Below are positions 44,040-53,512 of a stretch of 64,000 nt of DNA, piece by piece. Source of the DNA: Lithodes maja (lineage: Eukaryota; Arthropoda; Malacostraca; Decapoda; Lithodidae). The DNA lies in the NCBI GenBank assembly GCA_037953745.1, contig JBAKBP010007478.1, forward strand, positions 1-64,000. Direction: 5' to 3'. Position 1 is the first letter of the stretch. Each line of letters starts with the position of its first letter. The notes below the pieces were generated by a model. The model saw nothing but the letters and a program-made list of their open reading frames with translations. It was not told the origin of the DNA and ran no database searches. The position numbers were made by a program, and so were the translations under genes.

Positions 44040-44470
44040 CCGAAAAAAATCGCCGTCAAAATAGACGCGAACTTAACCACGGTGATCGACACATGTAAAC
44101 ATGGCGGTGGAGCGGCGACGAAAGCTTGCCATCATGTTCCCGTCCATTTGAATGCCGTTGGATACAATAATATGTTGAGGGGGCAAATAGGCCTAACCAA
44201 ACTGCGGCGATCGACCATGTAAACATGACGGCGGCGGCGGCGGTGGACGCTTGCGATCATGTTCCCGTCTATTTTGACTGCCATTGGATACAATAATATG
44301 TTGAGGGAAGGGCGTTGCGGCAATTTTTTTGGTTGTTTCCCCCTACTGGCAATATATATGATGATAACATGTCATGGGGGGGTGAGGGGGGGCTTTCAAC
44401 ATATTATTGTATCGAATGGCATTCAAAATAGCCAGGAACATTATCCCAAGCGTCCAACGCCGACACCGCC
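44040..44470. mobile_element. MITE cluster (GGATACAATAATATGTTGA family)
   Basis: Two left halves in tandem (CGGCGATCGAC, TGTAAACATG, GGCGGC-rich, TGTTCCCGTC, then GGATACAATAATATGTTGAG at about 44158 and 44286) and one right half ending near 44430 with CAACATATTATTGTATCGAA. Related copies at 48100-48240, 48600-48770 and 51800-52110. Long imperfect inverted repeats, no ORF. Confidence 0.65.
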
Positions 44471-44920
44471 GCGGCTGCTGAATAACAAGGAAATTAGCAA
44501 TAGGTTTCATTGTGAACTGGAGGAAATTAATAGAAATAAGGAAGCTAGGCCTAGCGATGTAAATAGTCAATGGAATTTCCTTAATAATGACAATTATATG
44601 TATAGGTATAAAGTAAAAACAATATATTTTACATGATTTATTGCATATCTTACATATTTAAACAAATATATATTAAAAATAGTTTAACCACACCACTGAG
44701 TTCCCCCAAAATACTCTAATAGGGCTGGCCTGAAGAATTAGATCAAGATGGACAACCAATCAACACATGATAGGTAGGGAAGGGCAGGTTAACAACGGCG
44801 ATCGACAAATGTAAACATGACGACCGTACACTCGGAAACTACATCCATCCCCATTAGCCTAACCTAACAACCTTACCTAACCTATCCTAGTATTATGGGT
44901 GGAGGCTGCCGCCCCCTAGA
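44471..44920. other. No gene; dispersed repeat fragments
   Basis: 44787-44860 (GACCGTACACTCGGAAACTA) is matched in inverted orientation at about 50290-50385; 44860-44915 (CCTAACAACCTTACCTAACC) is matched inverted at 51545-51635. The order of the two blocks differs between sites. Confidence 0.5.
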
Positions 44921-45148
44921 CCCAGTACGTTGGATACAAAACTAACCCTCACGTAACACCTAGTATATGTCCCTAGTACCCAGTATGTGGGATACCAAGC
45001 TAACCCTCACGTAACACCTAGTATATGTCCCTAGTACCTAGTATTTGGGATACAATACTAACCCTTACATAACACCTAGTATATGTCCCTAGTACCCAGT
45101 ACGTGGGATACAAAACTAACCTTCACCTAGCATATGTCCCTCACTCGG
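44921..45148 (+). repeat. 58-bp minisatellite, block 1
   Basis: About four direct copies, starts near 44921, 44979, 45037 and 45095, each with CTCACGTAACACCTAGTATA and TGTCCCTAGTACCCAGTA. A second block of the same repeat is at 46120-46268. Confidence 0.85.
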
Positions 45149-45267
45149 TACACCTTTCACCCTCACTACCGTTCGTGAGTCTTCATACATCTTCATTATC
45201 ACACGCACCAGCCACTCCTCTACGCCAAATTTTCTCCTAGCCTACTGCACAACTTCTTACTTTCAGT
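45149..45267 (-). pseudogene. RTE-like LINE fragment 1
   Basis: Matches 46490-46610 closely (CCCTCACTACCGTT.GTGAGT, CACCAGCCACTCCTC.ACGCC). On the minus strand this encodes the RT piece LGVEEWLVHVIMKMYEDSQ and neighbours. Broken at its left by the inverted-repeat element. Confidence 0.6.
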
Positions 45268-45887
45268 AGAGACGTGATTTTCCGGGCCCGTCGCAAGACC
45301 ACCGTCTCAACCGAGCCGTCGCAAGATCATTACAGGACAGGAAAAACAACACAGGCTTGCTCCAAGCCAGCACACATCTTACAAATATATAGGCTAGGCT
45401 ATACAACTTCCATTTCATCGGAATAACATTCACCGCCAATTTAATTATCATAAGGATTATTTAAATGCAATTCTGATATGAAAAAACAATCGGTAAATAG
45501 CATAGCCTAGGCCTAGTCAAAGCTGGGGTTTGTTGTTGTTTCGTGGACAAAATTTAACCAAGCGTACTGTCCCACATTAATTTATTATCAACAATTGGAT
45601 ATACGTTACTGTGGGCTCTTATTACTCTACTTCCTAATAATAGGCAAGTAAATTATAACATAATGTTTGGATAAACAAATATACCGAAATAAATTAGAAT
45701 GGAGAAACAGTAAGTTGAGTGAGATGTTTCAGCTTGCCATCAACCCAGCTCCGGAGCTCTCTTGCCGTCGCAAGAGAATATTGGTGTCTCGCTTGCTAAA
45801 GGTGGGCTTGCGACGGGACCAGAAAAACAGTTTTTCGGGTAGATCTTGCGACGGTGGTCTTGAGACGGGACCGGAAAAACACCTCTT
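45268..45887. mobile_element. Inverted-repeat element, CCGGTCCCGTCGCAAG family
   Basis: Ends: left GTGATTTTCCGGGCCCGTCG + CAAGACCACCGTC, right reverse complement GTGTTTTTCCGGTCCCGTCT + CAAGACCACCGTC. Subterminal repeats of CGTCGCAAGA in both arms. The middle is AT-rich without ORF. Target duplication unclear. Sits inside the fragmented RTE-like LINE. Confidence 0.6.
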
Positions 45888-45904
45888 AGATATCTTATCT
45901 GCAG

Positions 45905-46117
45905 CTGCCTGACTATGAAGTTATCATACCTTCAAAGACTCTCTCACACTCACAGACCTTCATGACTTGGCCAAGCATTTTCAGGCCTCTTATAGCAGTT
46001 ACAAGGGGAGCCTAACTCTGAAATCACTAGATAGTGCCTCCAGAACCATAAAAAAGAGGAGAGGGCTTAATTAACACACTTCCCTGTTGGACTCCAACGC
46101 GAACTGAAAACTCATCA
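45905..46117 (-). pseudogene. RTE-like LINE fragment 2
   Basis: Matches 46710-46900 (CTCTCACA..GACCTTCATGACTT, AAGCATTTTCAGG, GCCTCCAGAACCATAA). On the minus strand it includes a KMLDQVMKVCER-type RT block. Multiple stops. Confidence 0.6.
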
Positions 46118-46119
46118 CT

Positions 46120-46268
46120 CAGTACCCTCACGTAACACCTAGTATATGTCCCTAGTACCCAGTACTTTGGATACAAAACTAACCTCCACCTAACACCTAG
46201 TATATGTCCCTAGTAACCAGTACATGGGATATAAAGCTAACCCTTACCAAATATCTAGTACCGTACTG
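46120..46268 (+). repeat. 58-bp minisatellite, block 2
   Basis: About 2.5 copies of the repeat found at 44921-45148, with the same period (starts near 46158 and 46216). Confidence 0.8.
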
Positions 46269-46489
46269 TATATGTCAATCCAAGGTCCTCCTGCTAACGA
46301 AGAAGTTCCTGAGGTTGGCGGGGCATCTCCGTCGACTGCGGGGCATGGGTGCCCTCCCCTGAAATCTACGATGTCCCCGTCCTCCCTGTGAAACCTCTCC
46401 ACCCTGGGGTCCTTTCCGCCCGGATAGGGTGACATAAGCTTCACAGCTTCACTACCCTATATCCTCAACAAGAAGTACTGTATATGTCC
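46269..46489. other. Unidentified 220-bp segment
   Basis: GC-richer than its neighbours. A 66-codon minus-strand frame (46244-46444, SPYPGGKDPRVERFHREDGD) has no recognised family. It may be an insertion separating minisatellite block 2 from the following LINE fragment, since in block 1 they are adjacent. Confidence 0.4.
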
Positions 46490-47395
46490 CTCACTCAGCT
46501 GTACACCTTTCACCCTCACTACCGTTTGTGAGTCCTCGTACATCTTCATTATCACATGCACCAGCCACTCCTCAACGCCAAGTTTTCTCCTAGCCTACTG
46601 CACAACTTCTCTGGCCACCTTATCAAAGGCCTTCTCCCGGTCTGCAAACACAACATCAGATCCCTATCTTTTAAGTACATACAGTACATACAGTATCTTT
46701 CCCTTATCATACCTTCTAAGACTCTCTCACAGACCTTCATGACTTAGTCAAGCATTTTCAGGACCCTTATAGCAGTTCCCAGGGAGCCCAACTCTGAAAT
46801 CACCAGAGAGTGCCTCCAGAACCATAACAAAAAAAAAGAGGAAAGGGCTTCATTAACACAGAGCCCTGGTGGACTCCGACGCGAACTGAAAACTCATCAC
46901 TCAGTACCAGTACATCTTTCACCCTCACTGCCGTTTGTGAGTCCTCATACATCTTCATTATCACACAAATACCTTCATGACTTGGATTGTGCCGTGTCCT
47001 AGCATGAAACCAAACTGCATATCGTCAATATCATACCTTCAAAGACTTTCTCACAGACCTTCATGACTTGATCAAGTATTTTCAGGCCCCTATAATTTTC
47101 CCTATCCAATGAGTCCCCTTTGCTCGTATACAGTATATAATATACTTTTGTGCCATTCATCAGAGATTACTTCCTCTCTGATGATAAAGTTAATTAGCTC
47201 ATTGAACACACCTACTCCTTTCTCACCTGAGGCCTTAATCATCTCGGCTAGAATGCCAGAGCATCCTGCAGCTTTTCTGTCCTTCATTAAGTTATTGCAC
47301 TGCTTACAAAAGCTGGCACAATCACAGGGAGGGGGGAGTATTGGCTTTTCGTTGCTAAGCTTCTCTATTCCATTCAAATTCTATGTTGAATAATC
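46490..47395 (-). pseudogene. RTE-like LINE fragments 3 and 4
   Basis: Minus-strand RT with internal duplication. 47395-47100: MKDRKAAGCSGILAEMIKAS, GEKGVGVFNELINFIIREEV, ISDEWHKSIL, then YRGLKILDQVMKVCEKVFEG near 47090-47040 and MQFGFMLGHGT near 47000. A second copy of the MKVCERVLEGMIRE block at 46740-46690 leads to VFADREKAFDKVAREVV (motif A) and LGVEEWLVHVIMKMYEDSQT. Many stops. The sequence belongs to an RTE-type LINE common in invertebrates; clade by resemblance only. Confidence 0.65.
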
Positions 47396-48090
47396 TTTCG
47401 TAGTGTATCACAAACTTATTTTACAATGGAAAATAATGCATGAGGAGGGCTGGGTAGGCCTATTAGTATTTTGTGAAATAACTTAAATTAGGTTAGGCTA
47501 TAGTATACTTCATTAGGTTATTAGGCCTATGAGAAACCAGGCGGCCTAGCTTAATTTTATTTCACTGCTCAACATATTTTTTTGTTTTTTTTTGCTTTTG
47601 AGCTCTGCATAGGGCTATATTCAGGTAGGCTTGGGTTTTAGTAAAATTGGATTAGGCTATGCTACATATTTTTACTTCTATTGGAAAGCACAGGCCTACA
47701 CAATAGTACACATGTTAAAGAATTTAACCTAGCCTACCACAATTTAGCCTAGACTGAAAGAACAAACAAAAATAGGCTAGGCTAATTGCAGCTAAATAAT
47801 TTAGCCTAGCCTCACCAATTTAGCCTAGACTGAAAAAACAAAACAAAAATAGGCTAATTGCAGTTTTGGTAAGAGTTGTAGTTGTGGGCATACCAAAAGC
47901 TTTGTTTATAATTATAGCCTAGTCGCACGCTCGCAGTTAGGCCTACCAAAAGCTTTGTTTATAATTATAGCCTAGTCGCACGCTCGCAGTTAGGCCTACA
48001 TTCGCTTCTAATTTAACTGCTGGGGTAAACTTGGTAAAGCCACCCTCAATCCGCCGGCCGGCCGGTAACAAAACAATTTACCCAACGCCT
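47396..48090. other. No gene; AGGCCT-rich with 53-bp tandem pair
   Basis: 47891-47943 and 47944-47996 are a direct, nearly exact duplication (TACCAAAAGCTTTGTTTATA ... CGCACGCTCGCAGTTAGGCC). Also two copies of CCTAGACTGAAA.AACAAA.AAAATAGGC near 47750 and 47822. No coding region. Confidence 0.65.
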
Positions 48091-48730
48091 GGCCGTGAGA
48101 TACAATAATGGGTTGAAGGGGCTTTATCCCCCTATGACTTATTGTCATCATCATCTATATCACCAGCAGGGGCAAATAACCACAGTCAAATTAGACGCGA
48201 ATGTAACTGCGAGCGTGCGACTACGTAAATAAAGGGGACGATAGACCCGCTAACACAACTCTCAACGCATTTTTTCCTGATGTATTAGATTTTTTTATAT
48301 TTATGACCTCAACAGTTGAAAGATGACAATTTTATGGTTTATTTTAGGCTATACAAAACATTTGCTTTGTAACTTAGATACTCATATTTATGCTTATAAT
48401 TGCAGTACGAGTGGGTTTTTTCTTTTGATATGTAGGCCTAGGCTAAACAAATGTTAGTTTTTGTTTTATAGGCTAAACTAGGCTGAATTTATGCTAATAA
48501 ATATTAATTGGAGGGAGCAAATCTGTCAAGGAATAGCCTAGATGTGGAAATTTACAGCCAATTTGCTCTAGCTCTTTTTGAGATACAGAGGTTAGAGATC
48601 GTTGGATACAATAATATGTTGAGGGGGTCAATCGTCCCCATGACATATTGTCATCATCATATATATTGCCAGCAGGGGGCAAATAGCCTAGGCCTAGCCT
48701 AACTACAAAAAAAATCGCCGTCAAAATAGA
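48091..48730. repeat. MITE fragments and interspersed repeat B
   Basis: 48095-48240: GATACAATAATGGGTTGAAG, CCCCCTATGACTTATTGTCA, TCACCAGCAGGGGCAAATAA, ATTAGACGCGAA. 48505-48600: repeat B. 48600-48760: GGATACAATAATATGTTGAG, CCATGACATATTGTC, GCCAGCAGGGGGCAAAT, AAATAGACGCGAACTTA. These are partial members of the MITE family at 44.0-44.5 kb. Confidence 0.6.
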
Positions 48731-48980
48731 CGCGAACTTATATTAACTACGGCGATCGACCATTGCCCGCACCGGCCGTCCCCCGGTTATTGTTGAGGTC
48801 CTGAGGAACCGTATGACTCTTTGACGAGCTCTTCCCTCCGCTGTCTCCGCATCCCATGTATCGTCGTACAGTACCCCTTCCCCTCCACATCCTACATCTG
48901 GTCATTCTACATATGCCTCCTAAGCCTCGCCTCGTCCCGTCACTGAGCATGTGGATGGGCGTCCCTTTCTGGCTTCAAAG

Positions 48981-49100
48981 ATGGATTCCTTCCGACAGCT
49001 CCTACTGGATTGTCTGGGGTTGGTTGATAAGGGTACCTCGCTTCAAGACATTGCTCTGGCCCTAGTACCTTGGTTTGTAGGTCTCTGGTTCACCACCTGA
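48981..49100 (+). CDS. Small conserved ORF, copy 1 (unknown)
   Basis: 39 codons starting MDSFRQLLLDCLGLVDKGTS and ending in a hydrophobic ALVPWFVGLWFTT tail before a stop. The frame is open upstream for about 19 more codons (PRPVTEHVDGRPFLASK). The predicted helix then aromatic hydrophobic tail looks protein-like, but I do not recognise it. It may be an exon-like or gag-like remnant of an unknown element. Confidence 0.3.
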   Translation: MDSFRQLLLDCLGLVDKGTSLQDIALALVPWFVGLWFTT

Positions 49101-49477
49101 TGACCTGCTATTGGGTTGTTGCCTTTACAGTGTTATGGTTCTACGAATGACCTAGAATGAAAGTGACACGGTGGTGAATTTTAACCTTAACTATAAACTA
49201 ATTTAATTGTGACATAGGATCTCCGCGACCGCGAACTTATATTAACTACGGCGATCGACCATTGCCCGCACCGGCCGTCCCCCGGTTATTGTTGAGGTCC
49301 TGAGGAACCGTATGACTTTGACAAGCTCTTCCCTCCGCAGTCTCCGCATCCCATGTATCGTCGTACGGTACCTCTTCCCCTCCACATCCTACATCTGGTC
49401 GTCCTACATATGCCTCCTAAGCCTCGCCTCGTCCCGTCACTGAGCATGTGGATGGGCGTCCCTTTCTGTCTTCAAAG

Positions 49478-49597
49478 ATGGATTCCTTCCGACAGCTCCT
49501 ACTGGATTGTCTGGGGTTGGTTGATAAGGGCACCTCGCTTCAAGACATTGCTCTGGCCCTAGTACCGTGGTTTGTAGGTCTCTGGTTCACCACCTGA
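49478..49597 (+). CDS. Small conserved ORF, copy 2 (unknown)
   Basis: Identical 39-codon translation to copy 1 within the second unit of the tandem duplication; upstream differs by one residue (Leu-Ser versus Leu-Ala before SKMD). Conservation here reflects recent duplication and is not independent evidence of function. Confidence 0.3.
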   Translation: MDSFRQLLLDCLGLVDKGTSLQDIALALVPWFVGLWFTT

Positions 49598-49727
49598 TGA
49601 CCTGCTATTGGGTTGTTGCCTTTACAGTGTTACGGTTCTACGAATGACCTAGAATGAAAGTGACACAGTGGTGAATTTTAACCTTAACTATAAACTAATT
49701 TAATTGTGACATAGGATCTCCGCAACT

Positions 49728-50470
49728 ACGGTAGGGCCGGAGTGGGCGAGTATTTGCCTGAGGTTGCCCCAAGACAAGACAAGACAAAATTCTAGTGCTG
49801 GTTTTACTCAGATTTTGTGAGTTTTAATTTAGCCTAGCCTAGGCCTAAGAGTTCAGAAAATTTGCAAAATGCACCCCATACTAGCCTACCCATAGCCTAA
49901 TAGGCCTAGTGATTCTTTTTTGGCAGACCACCCACAAATTTTCATATAGCCTAGGCTAGCCTAAGTTCTGGAATGCATGTTGGAATAGCCTTCCTATAAA
50001 CTGTAGGCTAGGCTACTTCCTTTTAATTTAAGTTTGATTCTTTGGAAAAATCTATTAGGCCTAGAGCAGGGCAGGAAAGTAACATTTAAAATGACGTGTA
50101 AAAAGTCGCCCATAAACGGCGGGCCGCTATGTTATTGTAATTTGGGAGCTTATTTCGTCTGTTGATTGACTTTGTCCTTAATTGGGGATCCTATGAATTA
50201 GCACAGATGATGATGACTTACCGTACATCATAATACGTGACGGGCAGACGTGGGGGGGCAGAGCCGCAACATATTTGGTGTCCCACAGTAACTTTTAATG
50301 GGATGGATGTAGTTACCGGGTGTACGGTCGTCATGTTTACATAGGGCGATTGTCGCGGTTAACTTCGCGTCTATTATGACGTCGATTTTTTCGGCATATT
50401 TAATTTTATTCACTTCCTTTTATATTTAGGCTATAATCTAGCTTTGGCACGACAATAACCCTAACCTAGT
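49728..50470. other. No gene; AGGCCT-rich and repeat fragments
   Basis: AGGCCT-rich at 49820-50070. At 50287-50385 lies the inverted counterpart of 44787-44860 (GTACGGTCGTCATGTTTACA). No ORF of interest. Confidence 0.55.
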
Positions 50471-50482
50471 CTTTCTTAACCC

Positions 50483-50899
50483 TTAACCCTTGTCTAGCGG
50501 GGGGTCTGTGGCCGTTTTGGGCCTTTTCAGGCCATTCTGACTGCTATATCAACTATCAGCATGAAAGGAACTGTATTGTGCCGAAAACTAGGCGGAAATC
50601 GCTACACAATGACACCACATACAGCAACGTAGCACTCGTGGAGCACTGACAGTGTTACCTCAAAGATGGAAGTTTAGCAGATTTTGCTACATTGTTCACT
50701 TTTAGCGAACTATTGGTCACACTGTCATCCTCCCATGTGGTGGGGGAACTGGAGTTAGTGTGGGCCGGGAGGCCACAGATGTCGGACGTATGGTTCATTA
50801 CTGTTCCACCCATTTTCACTCTATTTTCACCCATTTTTCACCCGTTTTTGCCAGTTTCTTTAACTCGACTTATGTTGCGCGCCGCTCTTTAAGGGTTAA
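50483..50899 (+). mobile_element. TTAA MITE, CCCTTGTCTAGCGG family, forward copy
   Basis: TTAA (50483-50486), CCCTTGTCTAGCGGGGGG at the left, GCCGCTCTTTAAGGG at the right, TTAA (50896-50899). Same family as 17957-18379. Internal landmarks AACTAGGCGGAAATCGCTAC and GATGTCGGACGTATGG. Confidence 0.8.
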
Positions 50900-51295
50900 A
50901 GAGCGGCGCGCAACATAAGTCGAGTTAAAGAAACTGGTGAAAAATGGGTGAAAATCGAGTGAAAATGGGTGGAACAGTAATGAACCATACGTCCGACATC
51001 TGTGGCCTCCCGGCCCACACTAACTCCAGTTCCCCCACCGCACGGGAGGATGACAGTGTGACCAATAGTTCGCTAAAAGTGAACAATGTAGCAAAATCCG
51101 CTAAACTTCCATCTTTGAGGTAACACTGTCAGTGCTCCACGAGTGCTACGTAGCTGTATGTGGTGTCATTGTGTAGCGATTTCCACCTAGTTTTCGGCAC
51201 AATACAGTTCCTTTCATGCTGATGGTTGATATAGCAGTCAGAATGGCCTGAAAAGGCCCAAATCGGCCACAGACCACCCGCTAGACTAGGGTTAA
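50896..51295 (-). mobile_element. TTAA MITE, inverted copy, palindromic with the previous
   Basis: Reverse-complement of 50483-50899 with few differences, sharing the central TTAA (50896-50899) and ending with CTAGACTAGGG then TTAA (51292-51295). Together they form an ~810-bp palindrome with a 4-bp centre. Confidence 0.82.
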
Positions 51296-51799
51296 AGATT
51301 CTTCTAATCTTCCAGTAGCCTATAGCCTAATTTAGGTCATTTTTAAAGGCACACAATTAAATGGTTGGTATTTTAAACGACACTACTGCAGCATTATGAG
51401 AAACAATTTATTAAGAGATAATAGGCAACAATAGATTCGCCATATTTTTCTCCATAAGCTATAGTTCGCATGGAGGATTTTCGTTATCGACAATTTGAAA
51501 AAATTCCCACTTCACAGACAAAATAGACAAATACACCAAAAATTGGGGTGTGGGGGCAGCAGCCCCACCCATAATAGCCTACTATAATAGGTTAGGTAAG
51601 GTTGTTAGGTTAGACTAGGCTAATGTCCTTTCAAAGGGGTATAGGCCTATTAAACACTAGGATAGCCTATACCTGGTCAAGGGTAAGTCCTGCTGTAGTC
51701 AACTTGAATGCTACCTTAAATTGTAATATTAGACTAGGCATAGCCTATAGAAAAACTTATTTATTGTAGCCTATAATATAGGCCTAGCCGGGTAGAATG
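51296..51799. other. No gene; AGGCCT-rich
   Basis: AT-rich then AGGCCT-rich sequence. 51545-51635 (GGTTAGGTAAGGTTGTTAGG) is inverted relative to 44860-44915. No coding signal. Confidence 0.55.
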
Positions 51800-52112
51800 T
51801 AGAGTTCGGGCGTACCGTCACCATTGTTTACACTGCGCAGAGCGGCGACGGAAGCTTGCCATCATGTTCCCGTCTATTTTGACTGCCATTGGATACAATA
51901 ATATGTTGAGGGGAGGGCTTTGCGGCAATTTTATTGGTTGTTTGCCCCCTACTGGCAATATATATGATGATGACAACACATCATGGGGGCAAAGCCCCCC
52001 CTCAACATATTATTGTATCCAATGGCATTCAAAATAGATGGGAACATTATCGCAAGTGTCCGATGCTGACACCGCCGCCGTAATGTTTACATATGTCGAT
52101 CACCGTGGTTAA
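51800..52112. mobile_element. MITE, best palindromic copy of the GGATACAATAATATG family
   Basis: Inverted halves: ATCATGTTCCCGTCTATTTT then GCCATTGGATACAATAATAT on the left; TATTATTGTATCCAATGGCA then AAAATAGATGGGAACATTAT on the right. The loop contains GGCAATATATATGATGATGA. The outermost left part is truncated compared with the right (GTTTACATATGTCGATCACC). Confidence 0.7.
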
Positions 52113-52935
52113 AGGCTGGTTCACACATAGCCGAGTCGGTGCGCGAGTCCAACACGAGTCACACTCGTCGATTATCGCCGTCGCTGGAGGCTGAGTCGGC
52201 CGCGAGTAGCAATTGTTCCCGAGTCAAGGAGAGTGTAACACGAGTTAACTCGATTCAATACGAGTCAACACGTGTTCATGCAAGAGTCTGTACGAGTAAC
52301 TGAGAGTCAAAACGAGTGTAACACGAACCCAACACGAGTGTCAAAAATTTGAAAAATAATGGCCACATTCCAGGGCACGTAAACAAAGAGTATGGACGAG
52401 TCAACGCGATTGTTACACGGATCAACACGATTTTTATACGGATCAACACGAAAGACAACGCGTTGACTCTCGTTGGATCTCTGTTGCACACGTGTTGACT
52501 CGTGTTACATCCGTGTAAACTCTCGTTGTTCTTCCTACATTTTTGAAATAACGGTATTTCAAATGACACTTGCTTTTTCGTGTTACACTCGTGTTTTTTT
52601 CTCAGTGGATCGTGTTTACTCTTGTTTACTCGTGTTTTCACTTGTGTTTGAATCGTGTAAACTCTGGCATCATGGGGGCACCAAATTTTGGCACTCACAT
52701 TCGTGCTTTCTACTCTTGTTGATACGTGTTGCATGTGTGTTACATACGTGTTGTTGCGTGTAGACACGTGTTGCTTCGTCAACGTCGAAATGATGACGAA
52801 AAGCGACGAATCACCAAAGAGTGTTACACAGGTTTACACGAGTCAACACGAGTTAACACGAATATCGAAGAGTTATTCAGAGTCAAACACGAGTTAACAC
52901 GTATGTACACGAGTCTACACGTATTTAGGCCACAC
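52113..52935. repeat. Degenerate ACACGAGT repeat field in both orientations
   Basis: Starts GGCTGGTTCACACATAGCCG. Words such as CACGAGTCAACACGAGT dominate 52130-52480; the reverse form CGTGTTGACTCGTGTTAC dominates 52490-52780; the forward form returns at 52825-52930. This looks like subterminal repeats of a DNA transposon whose ends resemble those of the 28634-32754 palindrome (TTCACACATA + CGA-TCGG). Frames across it follow the repeats and are not genes. Confidence 0.5.
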
Positions 52936-52951
52936 TCATGGGTACTCGCCA

Positions 52952-52996
52952 CGGGACCCAAAAATTTCATGCATGCATGAAATTTTTGGACCCCGT
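52952..52996. repeat. Short near-perfect palindrome
   Basis: GGGACCCAAAAATTTCATGC and its mirror centred on CATGCATG at about 52974; about 20 bp per arm. Confidence 0.85.
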
Positions 52997-52999
52997 GTC

Positions 53000-53510
53000 T
53001 CCGGTACACCAACATCCGCTGCTCTTCCTTGTATTTCTTTCATGACTCCATCCATATACTGTACTGGTATATATTGAACAACCATCGGGACATCACATAC
53101 ACCCTTGCTTTAACCCAACATTCAGATTAAAGAACTCGCTCTGTTAATTATCCACACATACTGACACCTTTGCACCCTCATACATGCTCTTAATTGCTTT
53201 CAGCAACTTGCCATCTACTCCGTATATTTTCAGTACCGGTACCGGTACTTTCCACATACCTTCTCTATCAATTCTGTCATAGGCCTTCTCCAACTCCATA
53301 AATGCAGCATACAACTTTTGTCGCTTCTCCAGATATTTCTCCACAACACATTTCCGGGCAAAAATCTGAGCTACACATCCTCTTCCCTTCCTAAGATGAC
53401 TACAGTATGCTAACCGTTTCCCCAGCAATACTGACTGAAAATGCCCAAATATATTGCATGTCCTCTTCAGATTTATCTAAAATATGTAAAATTACACCAA
53501 ATACCACTAC
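53000..53510 (-). pseudogene. RTE-like LINE fragment in duplicated block
   Basis: Minus-strand RT part: GRGCVAQIFARKCVVEKYLE, KLYAAFMELEKAYDRIDREG (motif A), KIYGVDGKLLKAIKSMYEGA. Followed on the plus strand by a non-LINE spacer (AATACTGACTGAAAATGCCC, TGTAAAATTACACC) that recurs at 54560, 54970, and 56560, showing that LINE part and spacer were duplicated together. Inserted into by a pogo-like element at 53515. Confidence 0.75.
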
Positions 53511-53512
53511 AG

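Larger units (their letters stand above)
48731..49727 (+). repeat. ~498-bp tandem duplication
   Basis: 48731-49229 and 49230-49727 are near-identical direct copies (CGCGAACTTATATTAACTAC starts each; GTGACATAGGATCTCCGC ends each). Differences are a few single bases and one 3-bp change. Each copy keeps the same 39-codon frame (next feature entries). Confidence 0.9.
43540..51800. repeat. AGGCCT/CCTAGGC-rich islands
   Basis: Dense degenerate words such as TAGGCCTAGCC and AGCCTAGGCC at about 43540-43850, 45480-45510, 47440-48010, 48430-48490, 48680-48710, 49820-50070 and 51300-51800. They are not in strict tandem register. They look like a genome-specific low-complexity component between MITE copies. 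Confidence 0.7.

Noticed and set aside
44787..50385. Large transposon bounded by inverted repeats 44787-44860 and 50290-50385
   Set aside because: The neighbouring matched block (44860-44915 versus 51545-51635) is in the wrong order for simple terminal inverted repeats; more likely dispersed fragments.
52276..52980. Thr/His/Val-rich frames of 60-168 codons
   Set aside because: They track the ACACGAGT word field; composition alone explains them.
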